Assembly: GCA_902604715.1 (NCBI GenBank)
Contig: CACLAD010000010.1
Location: forward strand, 1 to 39,301
Source: an uncultured Bacteroidota bacterium
Lineage (GTDB): Bacteria > Bacteroidota > Bacteroidia > Flavobacteriales > Flavobacteriaceae
Reading direction: 5' to 3'
DNA length: 39,301 nt
Numbering within the stretch: position 1 is the stretch's first letter; each line of letters starts with the position of its first letter. Of this stretch, positions 17,030 through 25,945 are shown in pieces. The notes below the pieces were generated by a model. The model was not told the DNA's origin and ran no database searches. It worked only from the letters and a program-made list of their open reading frames with translations. The position numbers and the translations under genes are program-made.

Positions 17030-18358
17030 ATGAGAAATATTTTAATTGTTGGTGCAGGAAAATCATCTCCGTATTTGATAAAATATTTAATCGATAATTC
17101 TAAAGAACAAAATCTCTTCTTACATATAACTGATGAGAAAATTGATCATTTAAAAACTTATTCAAAAAATGAAAGATGTAGTATTTCTACAATAAATATA
17201 TTAGACGATAAACAAAGAGAGGAATTTATACAAAAAAGTGATATCATAATATCAATGTTACCTTCAAGATTTCATATTATTCTTGCCAAATCATGTCTAA
17301 AACTTAAAAAAAATTTGCTAACTGCATCTTATGTTGATGATGAAATGAAAAAGTTAAATAAAGAGGTAATTGATAACGATTTAATTTTTCTAAACGAGAT
17401 TGGTTTAGACCCAGGCATCGACCATATGAGCGCAAAAAAAATAATAGATAATTTACATGATAGAGATTTTAAAATAACCTCTTTTAAATCGTACACAGGT
17501 GGTTTAATTTCAAAAGAAAGTGATAATAATAGTTGGAATTATAAATTCACATGGAATCCAAGAAATGTAGTTTTGGCTGGTCAAGGATCTCCAGCTAAAT
17601 TCATTGAAAATAAAAAGTACAAATACCTTCCTTACAATAGATTATTTGATAATACCAAAGTGATAAATATTAAAGATTATGGGGAATTTGATGTATATCC
17701 TAATAGAGACTCTTTAAAATATCGTGAGGTTTATGGCTTGGAGGATATTGGTACAATGATAAGAGGTACTATAAGAAAAGTTGGGTTTCCAAAATCATGG
17801 AATATGTTAGTAAGATTAGGTATAACAGATGATAGTTTTAAAATTTCTAATTCTGAGGGGATGACATACAGAGAATTCATCAATTGTTTTTTGCCATACC
17901 ACAAGTCTTTAACTGTTGAGGATAAAACGAAGAAAATGTTAAATATTGATGAAGGAGACTCCCAATGGATCAAGCTAAACGAAATTGATTTATTCAGTAA
18001 TTCAAAAAAAATTCTGTTAAAAAATGCAAGTCCTGCGCAAATTTTAGAACATATATTGAAGGAATGCTGGAGGTTAGAATCTCAAGATAAAGACATGATT
18101 GTAATGTATCATGAGTTTAAATATATAAACAAATCAAGTATAGAAAATAAAATCATTTCTACCATGGGGTGCATAGGAGAGGATAGCACTTATACAGCAA
18201 TGGCAAAAACTGTTGGCTTGCCTCTTGCAGTAGCTTGTCTTTTAATTTTAAATGAAGAGATCAATTTAAAGGGAATTCAAACTCCAATAAATAAAGAGAT
18301 TTATGACCCTGTTCTAAAAGAACTGGAAAATTTTGGAATTTTTTTTAATGAAAAATAA
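17030..18358 (+). CDS. Saccharopine dehydrogenase family protein
   Basis: The 442-residue enzyme has an N-terminal Rossmann domain (ILIVGAGKSSPYLIKYL) and the saccharopine dehydrogenase core with DIIISMLPSRFHI, LTASYVDDEMK, NEIGLDPGIDHMSAKKIID and SFKSYTGGLISKESDNNSWNYKFTWNPRNVVLAGQG. This is the glutamate-forming, LYS9-like type, which oxidises saccharopine or, in reverse, makes it. In flavobacteria it usually serves lysine breakdown through aminoadipate semialdehyde. The lysine-ketoglutarate reductase partner is not in the window. Its stop falls 5 bases before the Lrp-type regulator's ATG, so regulation by that protein is likely. A homospermidine synthase-type activity is less likely given the motifs. 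Confidence 0.88.
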   Translation: MRNILIVGAGKSSPYLIKYLIDNSKEQNLFLHITDEKIDHLKTYSKNERCSISTINILDDKQREEFIQKSDIIISMLPSRFHIILAKSCLKLKKNLLTASYVDDEMKKLNKEVIDNDLIFLNEIGLDPGIDHMSAKKIIDNLHDRDFKITSFKSYTGGLISKESDNNSWNYKFTWNPRNVVLAGQGSPAKFIENKKYKYLPYNRLFDNTKVINIKDYGEFDVYPNRDSLKYREVYGLEDIGTMIRGTIRKVGFPKSWNMLVRLGITDDSFKISNSEGMTYREFINCFLPYHKSLTVEDKTKKMLNIDEGDSQWIKLNEIDLFSNSKKILLKNASPAQILEHILKECWRLESQDKDMIVMYHEFKYINKSSIENKIISTMGCIGEDSTYTAMAKTVGLPLAVACLLILNEEINLKGIQTPINKEIYDPVLKELENFGIFFNEK

Positions 18359-18362
18359 TCTT

Positions 18363-18827
18363 ATGAAAAATGATATTATAAAATTAGACGGAATAGACAA
18401 AAAAATATTAAAAATGCTGATGGAAAATTCAAGAAGACCTATTTTAGAAATAGCAAAAAATATTGGGATTTCAGGAGCTGCCATACATCAAAGACTCAGA
18501 AAACTAGAAAAAAATAATTTAATAATTGGGTCAAGTATAAAAGTCAATACCAAAATCTTAGGTTATACTACAATGGCATTCATTGGAATTTTCCTAGACA
18601 GAGCAACAAACAATAAAATGGTGGTCAATCAACTTAAACAAATAAAAGAAATACTTGAATGTCATTATACCACTGGAGACTGGAGTATACTTGCAAAACT
18701 TATTTGTAAAGACAACGAGGATCTCATGGGAATTTTAACAAAAAAAATTCAAACTATCAACGGTGTTGCCAGAACAGAAACATATATCTCATTAGAGCAA
18801 CAGATAAGTAGACAAATTACTATATAA
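18363..18827 (+). CDS. Lrp/AsnC family transcriptional regulator
   Basis: The product (154 residues from this ATG) has an N-terminal winged helix with LDGIDKKILKMLMENSRRPILEIAKNIG and the recognition helix ISGAAIHQRLRKLEKNNLI. A C-terminal RAM/AsnC ligand-binding domain follows (GYTTMAFIGIFL, IKEILECHYTTGDWSILAKLICKD, INGVARTETYISLEQ). Such regulators form octamers and respond to amino acids. In-frame starts upstream at 18348 (ATG) and 18333 (TTG) overlap the end of saccharopine dehydrogenase; I chose 18363 because it clears that stop by 4 bases and puts LDGIDKKIL near the N-terminus as in relatives. Likely an autoregulator of its operon through the palindrome at 16980-16999. Confidence 0.9.
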   Translation: MKNDIIKLDGIDKKILKMLMENSRRPILEIAKNIGISGAAIHQRLRKLEKNNLIIGSSIKVNTKILGYTTMAFIGIFLDRATNNKMVVNQLKQIKEILECHYTTGDWSILAKLICKDNEDLMGILTKKIQTINGVARTETYISLEQQISRQITI

Positions 18828-18847
18828 TGTGATTAATTTTAATTGAA

Positions 18848-18855
18848 TATCTTTG
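18848..18855 (+). promoter_or_regulatory. Candidate promoter -7 box for the choice-of-anchor-B lipoprotein
   Basis: TATCTTTG matches TAnnTTTG, 19 bases before the start at 18875. No convincing -33 element is present. The 47-base spacer after the Lrp gene otherwise holds nothing recognisable. Confidence 0.35.
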
Positions 18856-18874
18856 ATGTACGATTAATTAAATT

Positions 18875-20374
18875 ATGCGAAGGCAAATGGTGAAAATATT
18901 TAAAAATTTTTTTTCAATAATTTTACTCTTCTTATATTTTCAAAGTTGTCAAAATGAGTCAATTGACCAAAATTATGCTGATAATGACTCAGATGGATTT
19001 TACGATTTAATTGATAATTGCCCCTCAATCTCGAACCCCGAACAACTAGACAGTAACGGAGATGGAATTGGAGATATTTGCTCTGATATTGATGATGATG
19101 GCATAATAGATATTGAAGACAATTGCCCTGAAAATTATAATCCATATCAATTTGATAATGATGGTGATGGTGTTGGTGATGGGTGTGATCTAGTTGATTT
19201 TACATCATTACCTTGTATTGATGGTTTTGCTGGTGAATACCCTTGTAATGGATATAATTTAATTGGTCATCTATCTATTGAAAATCTCAGTATAGATTTT
19301 GTAGAAAATACTAGAGTTAATGATTCATGGGGGTGGAAAGATCCTGAAACTGGAAAAGAATATGCTATTGTTGGTCTATCATCACATACATCCTTTGTTG
19401 ACATGAGTGACCCAGATAATTTATTATTGATTGGAGTTATTCCTACAGCCTCTATTAACAGTATCTGGAGAGATATTAAAGTTTATAACAATCATGCATA
19501 TATTGTAAGTGAAGCATCAAATCATGGCATGCAGATATTTGATTTGACAAGATTAAGAAACGTAGAAAATATTCCAAGTGTTTTTTCACCGGATTCACAT
19601 TTTACAGATTTTGGAAGAGCACATAATATTGTAATTAATGAAGATACAGGCTATGCATACCCCGTTGGAAATCAAGATCCTGGAAGAAGTTTTACAAGAG
19701 ATGAAGGACATGAAGGCGGCTTATTTGAAGGAGGTCCAATATTTGTAAACATCCAAAATCCGTTAGCCCCTGTAATGGAGGGCGGATTTAGCAATACAGG
19801 CTATTGTCACGATGCTCAAGCTGTAGTGTATAATGGGCCTGATGATGAGCACTTAGGCAAAGAAATTATAATTGGAAGTAACGCACAACATGTAGACATT
19901 ATAGATGTGACAGACAAAGCCAATCCAATCCTAATTTCCACTATTGTATATGAAAATACACATTACACACATCAAGGCTGGTTAACAGAAGATCATAAAT
20001 ATTTTATTGTTGGTGACGAATTGGATGAAGCTGCTGATGGGATTAATACAAGAAGTATAGTTTTAGATTTAACCGACTTGGATAATCCACAATTACATTA
20101 TGATTATTACGGTCCAACATTGGCGATTGATCATAATGGTTACATTGTTGGGAACAGATTTTATTTAGCCAGCTATAAAGCAGGTTTGAGAGAAATTGAT
20201 ATCAGTCAAATAGAATCACAACAGATGAGTGAAGTTGGTTATTTTGATTCTTATCCTCAAGGCGATGGCTCAGGGTTTAGTGGAGCATGGAGTGTTTACC
20301 CATTCCATGAAAGTAAAAATATTATAATTAGCGATATACAAAATGGTCTTTTTGTTGTTAAAAGACAAAATTAA
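18875..20374 (+). CDS. Choice-of-anchor B family lipoprotein with thrombospondin type 3 repeats
   Basis: The 499-residue product is exported and probably surface-bound. A hydrophobic signal (about 11-22) leads to Cys25 in YFQSCQNES, a plausible lipoprotein site. Residues 36-105 are Asp/Asn-rich calcium-binding thrombospondin type 3 repeats (DNDSDGFYDLIDNCP, DSNGDGIGDIC, DIDDDGIIDIEDNCP, DNDGDGVGDGCD). The rest is the LVIVD/beta-propeller-like choice-of-anchor B domain with SWGWKDPETGKEYAIVG, DIKVYNNHAYIVSEASNHGMQIFDL, NTGYCHDAQAVVYNGPD and THQGWLTEDHKYFIVGDELDE. A second start five codons in (18887) is possible. Such proteins are common in marine Bacteroidota; the function is unknown. The His/Asp-rich conserved stretches suggest metal binding. 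Confidence 0.88.
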   Translation: MRRQMVKIFKNFFSIILLFLYFQSCQNESIDQNYADNDSDGFYDLIDNCPSISNPEQLDSNGDGIGDICSDIDDDGIIDIEDNCPENYNPYQFDNDGDGVGDGCDLVDFTSLPCIDGFAGEYPCNGYNLIGHLSIENLSIDFVENTRVNDSWGWKDPETGKEYAIVGLSSHTSFVDMSDPDNLLLIGVIPTASINSIWRDIKVYNNHAYIVSEASNHGMQIFDLTRLRNVENIPSVFSPDSHFTDFGRAHNIVINEDTGYAYPVGNQDPGRSFTRDEGHEGGLFEGGPIFVNIQNPLAPVMEGGFSNTGYCHDAQAVVYNGPDDEHLGKEIIIGSNAQHVDIIDVTDKANPILISTIVYENTHYTHQGWLTEDHKYFIVGDELDEAADGINTRSIVLDLTDLDNPQLHYDYYGPTLAIDHNGYIVGNRFYLASYKAGLREIDISQIESQQMSEVGYFDSYPQGDGSGFSGAWSVYPFHESKNIIISDIQNGLFVVKRQN

Positions 20375-20388
20375 ATGGTGATAGTGTG

Positions 20389-20535
20389 TTATTCTTTTTC
20401 GGAGTTTTTTTGGTACAAGTTCAATAGCATACCAAACAAGGCAAGGAAGAAAGCATATAAATAATAATTTTTAAAAAGGAAATAGAAAAAGAATATAACT
20501 AATATAACTTGGAATAGTTTTTCAACAATTTTCAC
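20389..20535 (-). CDS. Possible small membrane protein (48 aa) downstream of leuS
   Basis: A GTG-started frame of 48 codons lies between leuS and the choice-of-anchor gene. It begins VKIVEKLFQVILVIFFFYFLF, continues through KNYYLYAFFLALFGMLLNLYQ and ends KNSEKE. The profile is two hydrophobic segments (about 8-21 and 24-40) joined by a short polar turn, with a charged C-terminus. It starts 31 bases after the leuS stop on the same strand. An in-frame TGA two codons upstream fixes the start. AT-rich DNA makes hydrophobic codons cheap, so chance cannot be excluded. I do not recognise a family. The rest of the 192-base spacer holds nothing else clear. Confidence 0.4.
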   Translation of the reverse strand: MKIVEKLFQVILVIFFFYFLFKNYYLYAFFLALFGMLLNLYQKNSEKE

Positions 20536-20566
20536 AAATCAAATATAGAAAATAGGAAGACAATTA

Positions 20567-23251
20567 TTATAAAACAAAATTTATAATTTTTCCAGGGACT
20601 ATTATAACTCTTTTAGGTTTATTACCATCTAATTTCTTTATAAAATTTTCGTCAGAAAGAATTGCTTTTTCTATTTCTTCCTTAGACAAATCAGTAGATA
20701 ACTCAATTTTATATTTTAATTTTCCATTTATTGAAACAGGGTATATTTTAGTGTTGTCTTGTAAGTATGAGTCAATGTGCTGTGGAAAACTTGAAAAAAT
20801 TATAGATTCTGTATTACCAATTTGCTGCCAAATTTCTTCACAAATATGAGGGGCAAAAGGGGATAATACAATTAATAACGGTTCTAAAATCTCTTTACTC
20901 CCACATTTTTGTGCAGTTAATTCATTCACCGTTATCATTAGTGTTGAAACCGCTGTGTTAAAAGAAAAGGTCTCTATATCAAAAGAAACCTTTTTAATAC
21001 ATCTATGTAAAATTTTTAATGAATCTTCACTTGGTTTTGAATTATCTATTCTTAGTCCATCGGAATTAAAATAAAGTTTCCAAAACTTTTTTAAGAAATT
21101 GTGAACACCCGAAATTCCAGCAGTATTCCAAGGCTTGGATTGTTCAAGTGGGCCTAGAAACATTTCATACATTCTTAAAGTATCAGTTCCAAATTTTTCA
21201 CATATTTCGTCAGGATTAACAACATTGTATTTTGATTTTGACATTTTTTCAACTTCTCTATGAACCTTAAAAACTTTATCAAATTCAAAAACTCCTTCTT
21301 TAAATTGAGGGTTTTCTTTTTTTAATAACTCTATATCTAGTTCGTTTTTTTCATTAACATATTTAATATCAACCAGAATTTTTTGAGTGCTATATTTATT
21401 TTCCAATTCAGATGAAACATATCCAGTCTGATTAGTTTTTCTAAAAATATAAGCGCTATTTCCTAAAATCATTCCTTGATTGACCAGCTTGTTAAAAGGT
21501 TCTTTTGTATTAACGTAGCCTAAATCATATAACACCTTATGCCAAAATCTAGAATATAATAAATGTAAAACGGCATGCTCTGCCCCACCAATATATAAAT
21601 CAACTGGCATCCAATATTTTATACTATCCTCCGAAGCAAACTCTGATTGGTTATTTGGATCCAAAAATCTTAAATAATACCAACAAGACCCAGCCCATTG
21701 AGGCATGGTATTGGTTTCTCTCAAATATTTACTGCCATCAATTGAGACAGATTTCCATTCAATATTCCTAGCCAAAGGAGACATACCGTCATCTGTTGGA
21801 AGATATGAATCAACCTCAGGTAACTCAAGAGGTAAATCTTTTTCGTCAACTGCTTTTGTGTCAGCTTGAGAATGTAAAATTGGGATAGGCTCACCCCAAT
21901 ATCTTTGTCTTGTAAATACCCAATCTCTTAGTTTATAGTTTATAGTTTTTTTTCCTTGTCCATTTTTTTCTAAAATCTCTGTAACTACTTCTTTAAATTT
22001 TATGCTATCCATTCCATTAAAGTCACCCGAGTTAATAATCTCACCTGACCCGGAGTAAAACTCCTCATCACTTTTTATAATTTTTAATATTTCAAGATTA
22101 AACTTATTTGCAAACTCAAAATCTCTTTCATCATGGGCTGGTACAGCCATTATTGCTCCAGTTCCATAACCGTATAAAACATAATCAGAAACCCAAATTG
22201 GTATTTTACTTTTTGACATAGGGTTAATCGCATATGACCCAGTGAATACACCTGTTTTATTTTTTTGATTCTCCTGTCTTTCAAGATCACTTTTTGATAA
22301 AGAAGTTTCTTTGTATTTGTTTATTTCTTTTTTTTGAGCTTTTGTTACAATTGAGTCTAGGATTGGATGCTCTGGTGCAAGAACCAAATATGTAGCTCCA
22401 AAAATAGTATCCGGTCGTGTAGTGAATACTTCAATCTCATTATTTGCATCAACTTTAAAACTTATTTCGGCACCCGATGATTTCCCTATCCAATTTCTTT
22501 GAGATGTTTTAATAGATTCAGGCCAATCTAAATTATCTAAATCATCAAGGAGCCTGTCAGCATAATCAGTTATTCTCATGACCCATTGTTTCATTGGTCG
22601 GCGAATAACGGGATATCCACCTCTTTCACTTAATCCCCCTATTACCTCCTCATTTGCGAGGACTGTTCCTAATTCTTTACACCAATTAACATCTATAGTA
22701 TCAATATATGCTAATCGTTTATTATCTCTAAATTTTATTTTTTCTTTTTCACTTAAAGTTTCAGGAATATTTAATTCAGATATATTAACGGCCTTATTTT
22801 TTTCTTTATCAAAGTAGGAGTTATAGAGTTTTAAAAAAATCCATTGGGTCCACTTATAATAGCTACTATCACTTGTCTTTATTTCTCTACTCCAATCATA
22901 CGATAAACCAAGTCTGTTTAATTGTTCTTTAAACCTAACAATATTATTCTCAGTTGTAATTTTGGGATGTTGACCTGTTTTTATTGCATACTGTTCAGCA
23001 GGTAATCCAAATGAATCAAACCCCATTGGGTGCAAAACATTAAAGCCTTTTGTTCTTTTGTATCTTGAAATTATGTCTGATGCAATATATCCGAGAGGAT
23101 GCCCAACGTGTAATCCCGATCCAGACGGGTATGGAAACATGTCAAGAACATAATACTTTGGTAAATCAGATTTATTGTTTGCTTTATAAATCTTTTTTTC
23201 AAGCCAATATTTTTGCCATTTTTCTTCTATACTTCTAAAATTGTATTCCAT
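20567..23251 (-). CDS. leuS: Leucine--tRNA ligase
   Basis: LeuRS charges tRNA-Leu and edits mischarged products. From the ATG at 23251 the protein is 894 residues and starts MEYNFRSIEEKWQKYW, the normal beginning. It has the HIGH motif in MFPYPSGSGLHVGHPLGY (48-51), the editing domain (TTRPDTIFGATYLVLAPEHP and the GTGAIMAVPAHDERD block), GSCWYYLRFLDP, and KMSKSKYNVVNPDEI. The Bacteroidota-type insertion before KMSKS (GNSAYIFRKTNQTGYV...) is present. The frame stays open to 23299, but those 16 residues are not conserved and the candidate promoter box lies within them. Divergent from ftsX. Confidence 0.97.
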   Translation of the reverse strand: MEYNFRSIEEKWQKYWLEKKIYKANNKSDLPKYYVLDMFPYPSGSGLHVGHPLGYIASDIISRYKRTKGFNVLHPMGFDSFGLPAEQYAIKTGQHPKITTENNIVRFKEQLNRLGLSYDWSREIKTSDSSYYKWTQWIFLKLYNSYFDKEKNKAVNISELNIPETLSEKEKIKFRDNKRLAYIDTIDVNWCKELGTVLANEEVIGGLSERGGYPVIRRPMKQWVMRITDYADRLLDDLDNLDWPESIKTSQRNWIGKSSGAEISFKVDANNEIEVFTTRPDTIFGATYLVLAPEHPILDSIVTKAQKKEINKYKETSLSKSDLERQENQKNKTGVFTGSYAINPMSKSKIPIWVSDYVLYGYGTGAIMAVPAHDERDFEFANKFNLEILKIIKSDEEFYSGSGEIINSGDFNGMDSIKFKEVVTEILEKNGQGKKTINYKLRDWVFTRQRYWGEPIPILHSQADTKAVDEKDLPLELPEVDSYLPTDDGMSPLARNIEWKSVSIDGSKYLRETNTMPQWAGSCWYYLRFLDPNNQSEFASEDSIKYWMPVDLYIGGAEHAVLHLLYSRFWHKVLYDLGYVNTKEPFNKLVNQGMILGNSAYIFRKTNQTGYVSSELENKYSTQKILVDIKYVNEKNELDIELLKKENPQFKEGVFEFDKVFKVHREVEKMSKSKYNVVNPDEICEKFGTDTLRMYEMFLGPLEQSKPWNTAGISGVHNFLKKFWKLYFNSDGLRIDNSKPSEDSLKILHRCIKKVSFDIETFSFNTAVSTLMITVNELTAQKCGSKEILEPLLIVLSPFAPHICEEIWQQIGNTESIIFSSFPQHIDSYLQDNTKIYPVSINGKLKYKIELSTDLSKEEIEKAILSDENFIKKLDGNKPKRVIIVPGKIINFVL

Positions 23252-23275
23252 CTTATTTATATTGACCCATGAAAG

Positions 23276-23283
23276 CAAATTTA
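23276..23283 (-). promoter_or_regulatory. Candidate promoter -7 box for leuS
   Basis: On the minus strand TAAATTTG matches TAnnTTTG and lies 24 bases upstream of the ATG at 23251. It lies inside the extended frame that would start at 23299, so a real promoter here would rule that longer start out. No well-spaced -33 element is seen. Confidence 0.35.
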
Positions 23284-23369
23284 CATTTTCTACTAACAAT
23301 AGAAAATCTTTTTAATTATTGATTTGTTCATTACTTTTATGTACGAATCATTAATAAATTTTCAATTTG

Positions 23370-24233
23370 ATGAGAAATATAAAAAACCGAAGACTTTTTA
23401 CATCTTATGTTTCAATCACAGTAATAATGTCTATAGTATTATTCTTATTTGGTTTTTTTGGTATTTTCTTCATAAGTTCTAATTCAATCGTAAACTCATT
23501 TAAAGAAGATTTTTCGGTTTCAATTTTCTTTAAGGAAAATGCAAAAAAAATAGAGATAATTCAACTGCAAAATGAACTTTTGATGAGTAGTTACATTCAA
23601 AAATTGAAATACATATCCAAAGATGATGCTTTATTGATTATGAAAGAAGAATATGGACAAGATTTTATTCAGGAACTAGGGTTTAATCCACTTGTTAATT
23701 CCATCGATATCAATCTTAAAAGTGAATTTGTTGAAGCATCTTCTTTGGATAGTATTTCTGCTATAATCAGTAAGAAAAAATATGTTGATGAAATCACCTA
23801 TGATAAAAATTTAATTAATTCAATTAATGATAATATTAGAAGAGTCTCATTATGGCTTATGCCTTCAATTATGATTTTATCGATAATTACATTTTTAGTT
23901 ATTAATAGCTCAATAAGGCTTTCAATCTATTCTAACCGACAACTAATAAAAACAATGCAGCTTGTCGGGGCAACTAAAAGTTTTATAAGAAGACCCTTTA
24001 TAAGAACTAATATTATATTGGGTATAATTTCTTCATTGATATCTATATCGATACTAATTTTATTAATATACTATATTAATTTAAATGTTTCTTTTGTTGA
24101 AAATATAAAATTACAATCATTACTAATGTTATTTATAATCATTATTAGTCTTGGTTTAATAATTAGCTATATTAGTACGTTCCTAGCAACACAAAATATT
24201 TTAAAAATAAAGGCCGATAATCTGGATGTTTAG
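23370..24233 (+). CDS. ftsX: Cell division protein FtsX-like permease
   Basis: FtsX is the membrane partner of the FtsE ATPase and controls peptidoglycan hydrolases during division. The protein of about 287 residues has the FtsX layout: a short cytoplasmic N-terminus, a transmembrane segment (about 13-36), a periplasmic domain (about 40-160) with FSVSIFFKENAKKIEI and KYISKDDALLIMKEEYGQDFIQELGFNPL, and a C-terminal FtsX/permease domain with three membrane segments containing RLSIYSNRQLIKTMQLVGAT. The frame opens TTG-ATG and I use the ATG. ftsE is not adjacent. It heads a tight run ftsX-DUF3098-uppP-truB with spacings of 2, 2 and 4 bases, an order I recognise from flavobacteria. Confidence 0.93.
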   Translation: MRNIKNRRLFTSYVSITVIMSIVLFLFGFFGIFFISSNSIVNSFKEDFSVSIFFKENAKKIEIIQLQNELLMSSYIQKLKYISKDDALLIMKEEYGQDFIQELGFNPLVNSIDINLKSEFVEASSLDSISAIISKKKYVDEITYDKNLINSINDNIRRVSLWLMPSIMILSIITFLVINSSIRLSIYSNRQLIKTMQLVGATKSFIRRPFIRTNIILGIISSLISISILILLIYYINLNVSFVENIKLQSLLMLFIIIISLGLIISYISTFLATQNILKIKADNLDV

Positions 24234-24235
24234 TC

Positions 24236-24466
24236 ATGAAAAAGAAAAAAGAATTTTTATTTGATAAAACAAATTATAAATATGTTTTGATTGGCATTTT
24301 TTTTATAATTCTTGGTTTTATTTTAATGTATGGTGGAGGAAGTGATGATCCTAATGTATTCTCTGAGGAAATTTACAGCTTTAAAAGAATTCGAGTTGCC
24401 CCTGCTTTGATATTAATAGGTTTTGGGATTCAAGTATATGCTATTCTTAAATCTCCAAAAAAATAA
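24236..24466 (+). CDS. DUF3098 small membrane protein
   Basis: The 76-residue protein is a Bacteroidota DUF3098 member. It has two transmembrane helices (about 14-32 and 53-71) around the conserved loop MYGGGSDDPNVFSEEIYSFKRIRVAPALIL. Its function is unknown. It lies 2 bases after ftsX and 2 bases before uppP, and this fixed position suggests a role near cell division or envelope synthesis. That is inference from context only. Confidence 0.9.
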   Translation: MKKKKEFLFDKTNYKYVLIGIFFIILGFILMYGGGSDDPNVFSEEIYSFKRIRVAPALILIGFGIQVYAILKSPKK

Positions 24467-24468
24467 AA

Positions 24469-25254
24469 ATGAATGAAATTGACGCTGTAATTCTTGGTAT
24501 TATTCAAGGGTTAACCGAATTTTTACCTATCTCTTCTAGCGGTCACTTAGAAATTGCAAGGACATTACTTCAAACGGAACAATTACCTTCAGAAAACCTA
24601 CTAATGACTTCGATTTTACATTTTGCAACAGCACTAAGTACCATTATTGTATTTAGGGAGGATATTACAGTTTTATTTTTTGGTATGCTAAGTAAAGAAG
24701 ATAAAAACAGCAAACTATATATTATAAAAATTTTGATTGCTATAATACCGGCCGGAATAGTTGGTTTTTTGCTTAGTGACAAAATAGAATTTCTTTTTTC
24801 AGGGAATATGAAATTGGTTGGTATAATGCTAATTATTACAGGTTTATTACTTTTTATTACAAAAATTACAAAAGCAAAAAATTTTAAAATAAGTAATAAA
24901 AATGCATTTATTATAGGTTTATCTCAAGCACTTGCCATTATCCCTGGAATTTCCAGGTCTGGAGTAACAATATGTACTTCAATTTTTTTAGGAAATAATA
25001 AAAGTGAGGCAGCAAAATTTTCTTTTTTAATAGTTATCCCTGTAATATTCGGTGCAATTCTGAAAGATATATTATCAGGAGATATGTTTTACAATAATAT
25101 TGAATTTGGGATTTTAATGATTGGTTTTATTTCTTCATTCGTTACAGGAATATTAGCCTGTAAACTTATGATAAAAGTTGTTGCAAATAACAACCTGATT
25201 TATTTTAGTTTTTATTGTTTTATTTTGGGTTTATTGTCAATACTTATTATTTAA
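24469..25254 (+). CDS. uppP: Undecaprenyl-diphosphatase UppP/BacA
   Basis: UppP removes a phosphate from undecaprenyl pyrophosphate so the lipid carrier can be reused in peptidoglycan synthesis; it also confers bacitracin tolerance. The 261-residue integral membrane protein shows both active-site segments: GLTEFLPISSSGHLEI (14-29) with the Glu and Ser/His residues, and LAIIPGISRSGVTI with its catalytic Arg. Some seven or eight hydrophobic helices are visible. Length is normal. It lies between DUF3098 and truB in one operon. Confidence 0.96.
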   Translation: MNEIDAVILGIIQGLTEFLPISSSGHLEIARTLLQTEQLPSENLLMTSILHFATALSTIIVFREDITVLFFGMLSKEDKNSKLYIIKILIAIIPAGIVGFLLSDKIEFLFSGNMKLVGIMLIITGLLLFITKITKAKNFKISNKNAFIIGLSQALAIIPGISRSGVTICTSIFLGNNKSEAAKFSFLIVIPVIFGAILKDILSGDMFYNNIEFGILMIGFISSFVTGILACKLMIKVVANNNLIYFSFYCFILGLLSILII

Positions 25255-25258
25255 ATAT

Positions 25259-25945
25259 ATGAGCTTAGATTTTCAGACTGGTGAAATGATTCTTATTGAT
25301 AAAGATTTAAATTGGACATCATTTGATGTAGTAAGTAAGCTTAGAAATTCTATTAAAAAAAAGTTAAATATTAAAAAAATCAAGGTTGGACATGCCGGTA
25401 CTTTAGATCCTCTTGCGACAGGTCTATTAATAATTTGTACAGGCAAAATGACAAAAAGAATTGACAAGTTTTCAGGACTAAATAAAACATACATTGGAAA
25501 AATGACTATTGGTTCTACTACACCTTCATATGACTTGGAAACTAAGCCTAATGTGTACTATCCTACTGAACATATCAATGAGAATTTAATAATTGAAACA
25601 GCAAAAAAATTTGTCGGAAAAATTGATCAAAAACCACCAGTTTTTTCAGCTGTTAAGAAAGACGGAGTCAGACTGTACAAACTAGCAAGAAAAGGTGTAA
25701 AAGTTGAAGTTGAAAAAAGAGAAATAATAATTCATGATTTTGTAATTAGATCTGTAAATTTTCCAGAAGTTGAGTTTTCACTTACTTGCAGTAAGGGAAC
25801 CTACATAAGATCACTTGCACATGATTTTGGGAAAGAATTAGGTTCAGGGGCTCATCTCTCGGAACTTAGAAGGACATCTATTGGGGATTACTCAGTAGAT
25901 GACTCACTGAAATTAATGGAATTCATAAGAAATATTCGATTTTAA
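25259..25945 (+). CDS. truB: tRNA pseudouridine(55) synthase
   Basis: TruB makes pseudouridine 55 in the T-loop of tRNAs. The 228-residue protein has GHAGTLDPLATGLLII with catalytic Asp50, KTYIGKMTIGSTTPSYDLET, QKPPVFSAVKKDGVRLYKLARKG, CSKGTYIRSLAHDFG and GAHLSELRRTSIGDYSV, all standard. It lacks a C-terminal PUA domain, as is normal for the short Bacteroidota form. It is the last gene of the ftsX operon, and its stop overlaps the stop of the convergent polyphosphate kinase gene by 4 bases. Confidence 0.97.
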   Translation: MSLDFQTGEMILIDKDLNWTSFDVVSKLRNSIKKKLNIKKIKVGHAGTLDPLATGLLIICTGKMTKRIDKFSGLNKTYIGKMTIGSTTPSYDLETKPNVYYPTEHINENLIIETAKKFVGKIDQKPPVFSAVKKDGVRLYKLARKGVKVEVEKREIIIHDFVIRSVNFPEVEFSLTCSKGTYIRSLAHDFGKELGSGAHLSELRRTSIGDYSVDDSLKLMEFIRNIRF

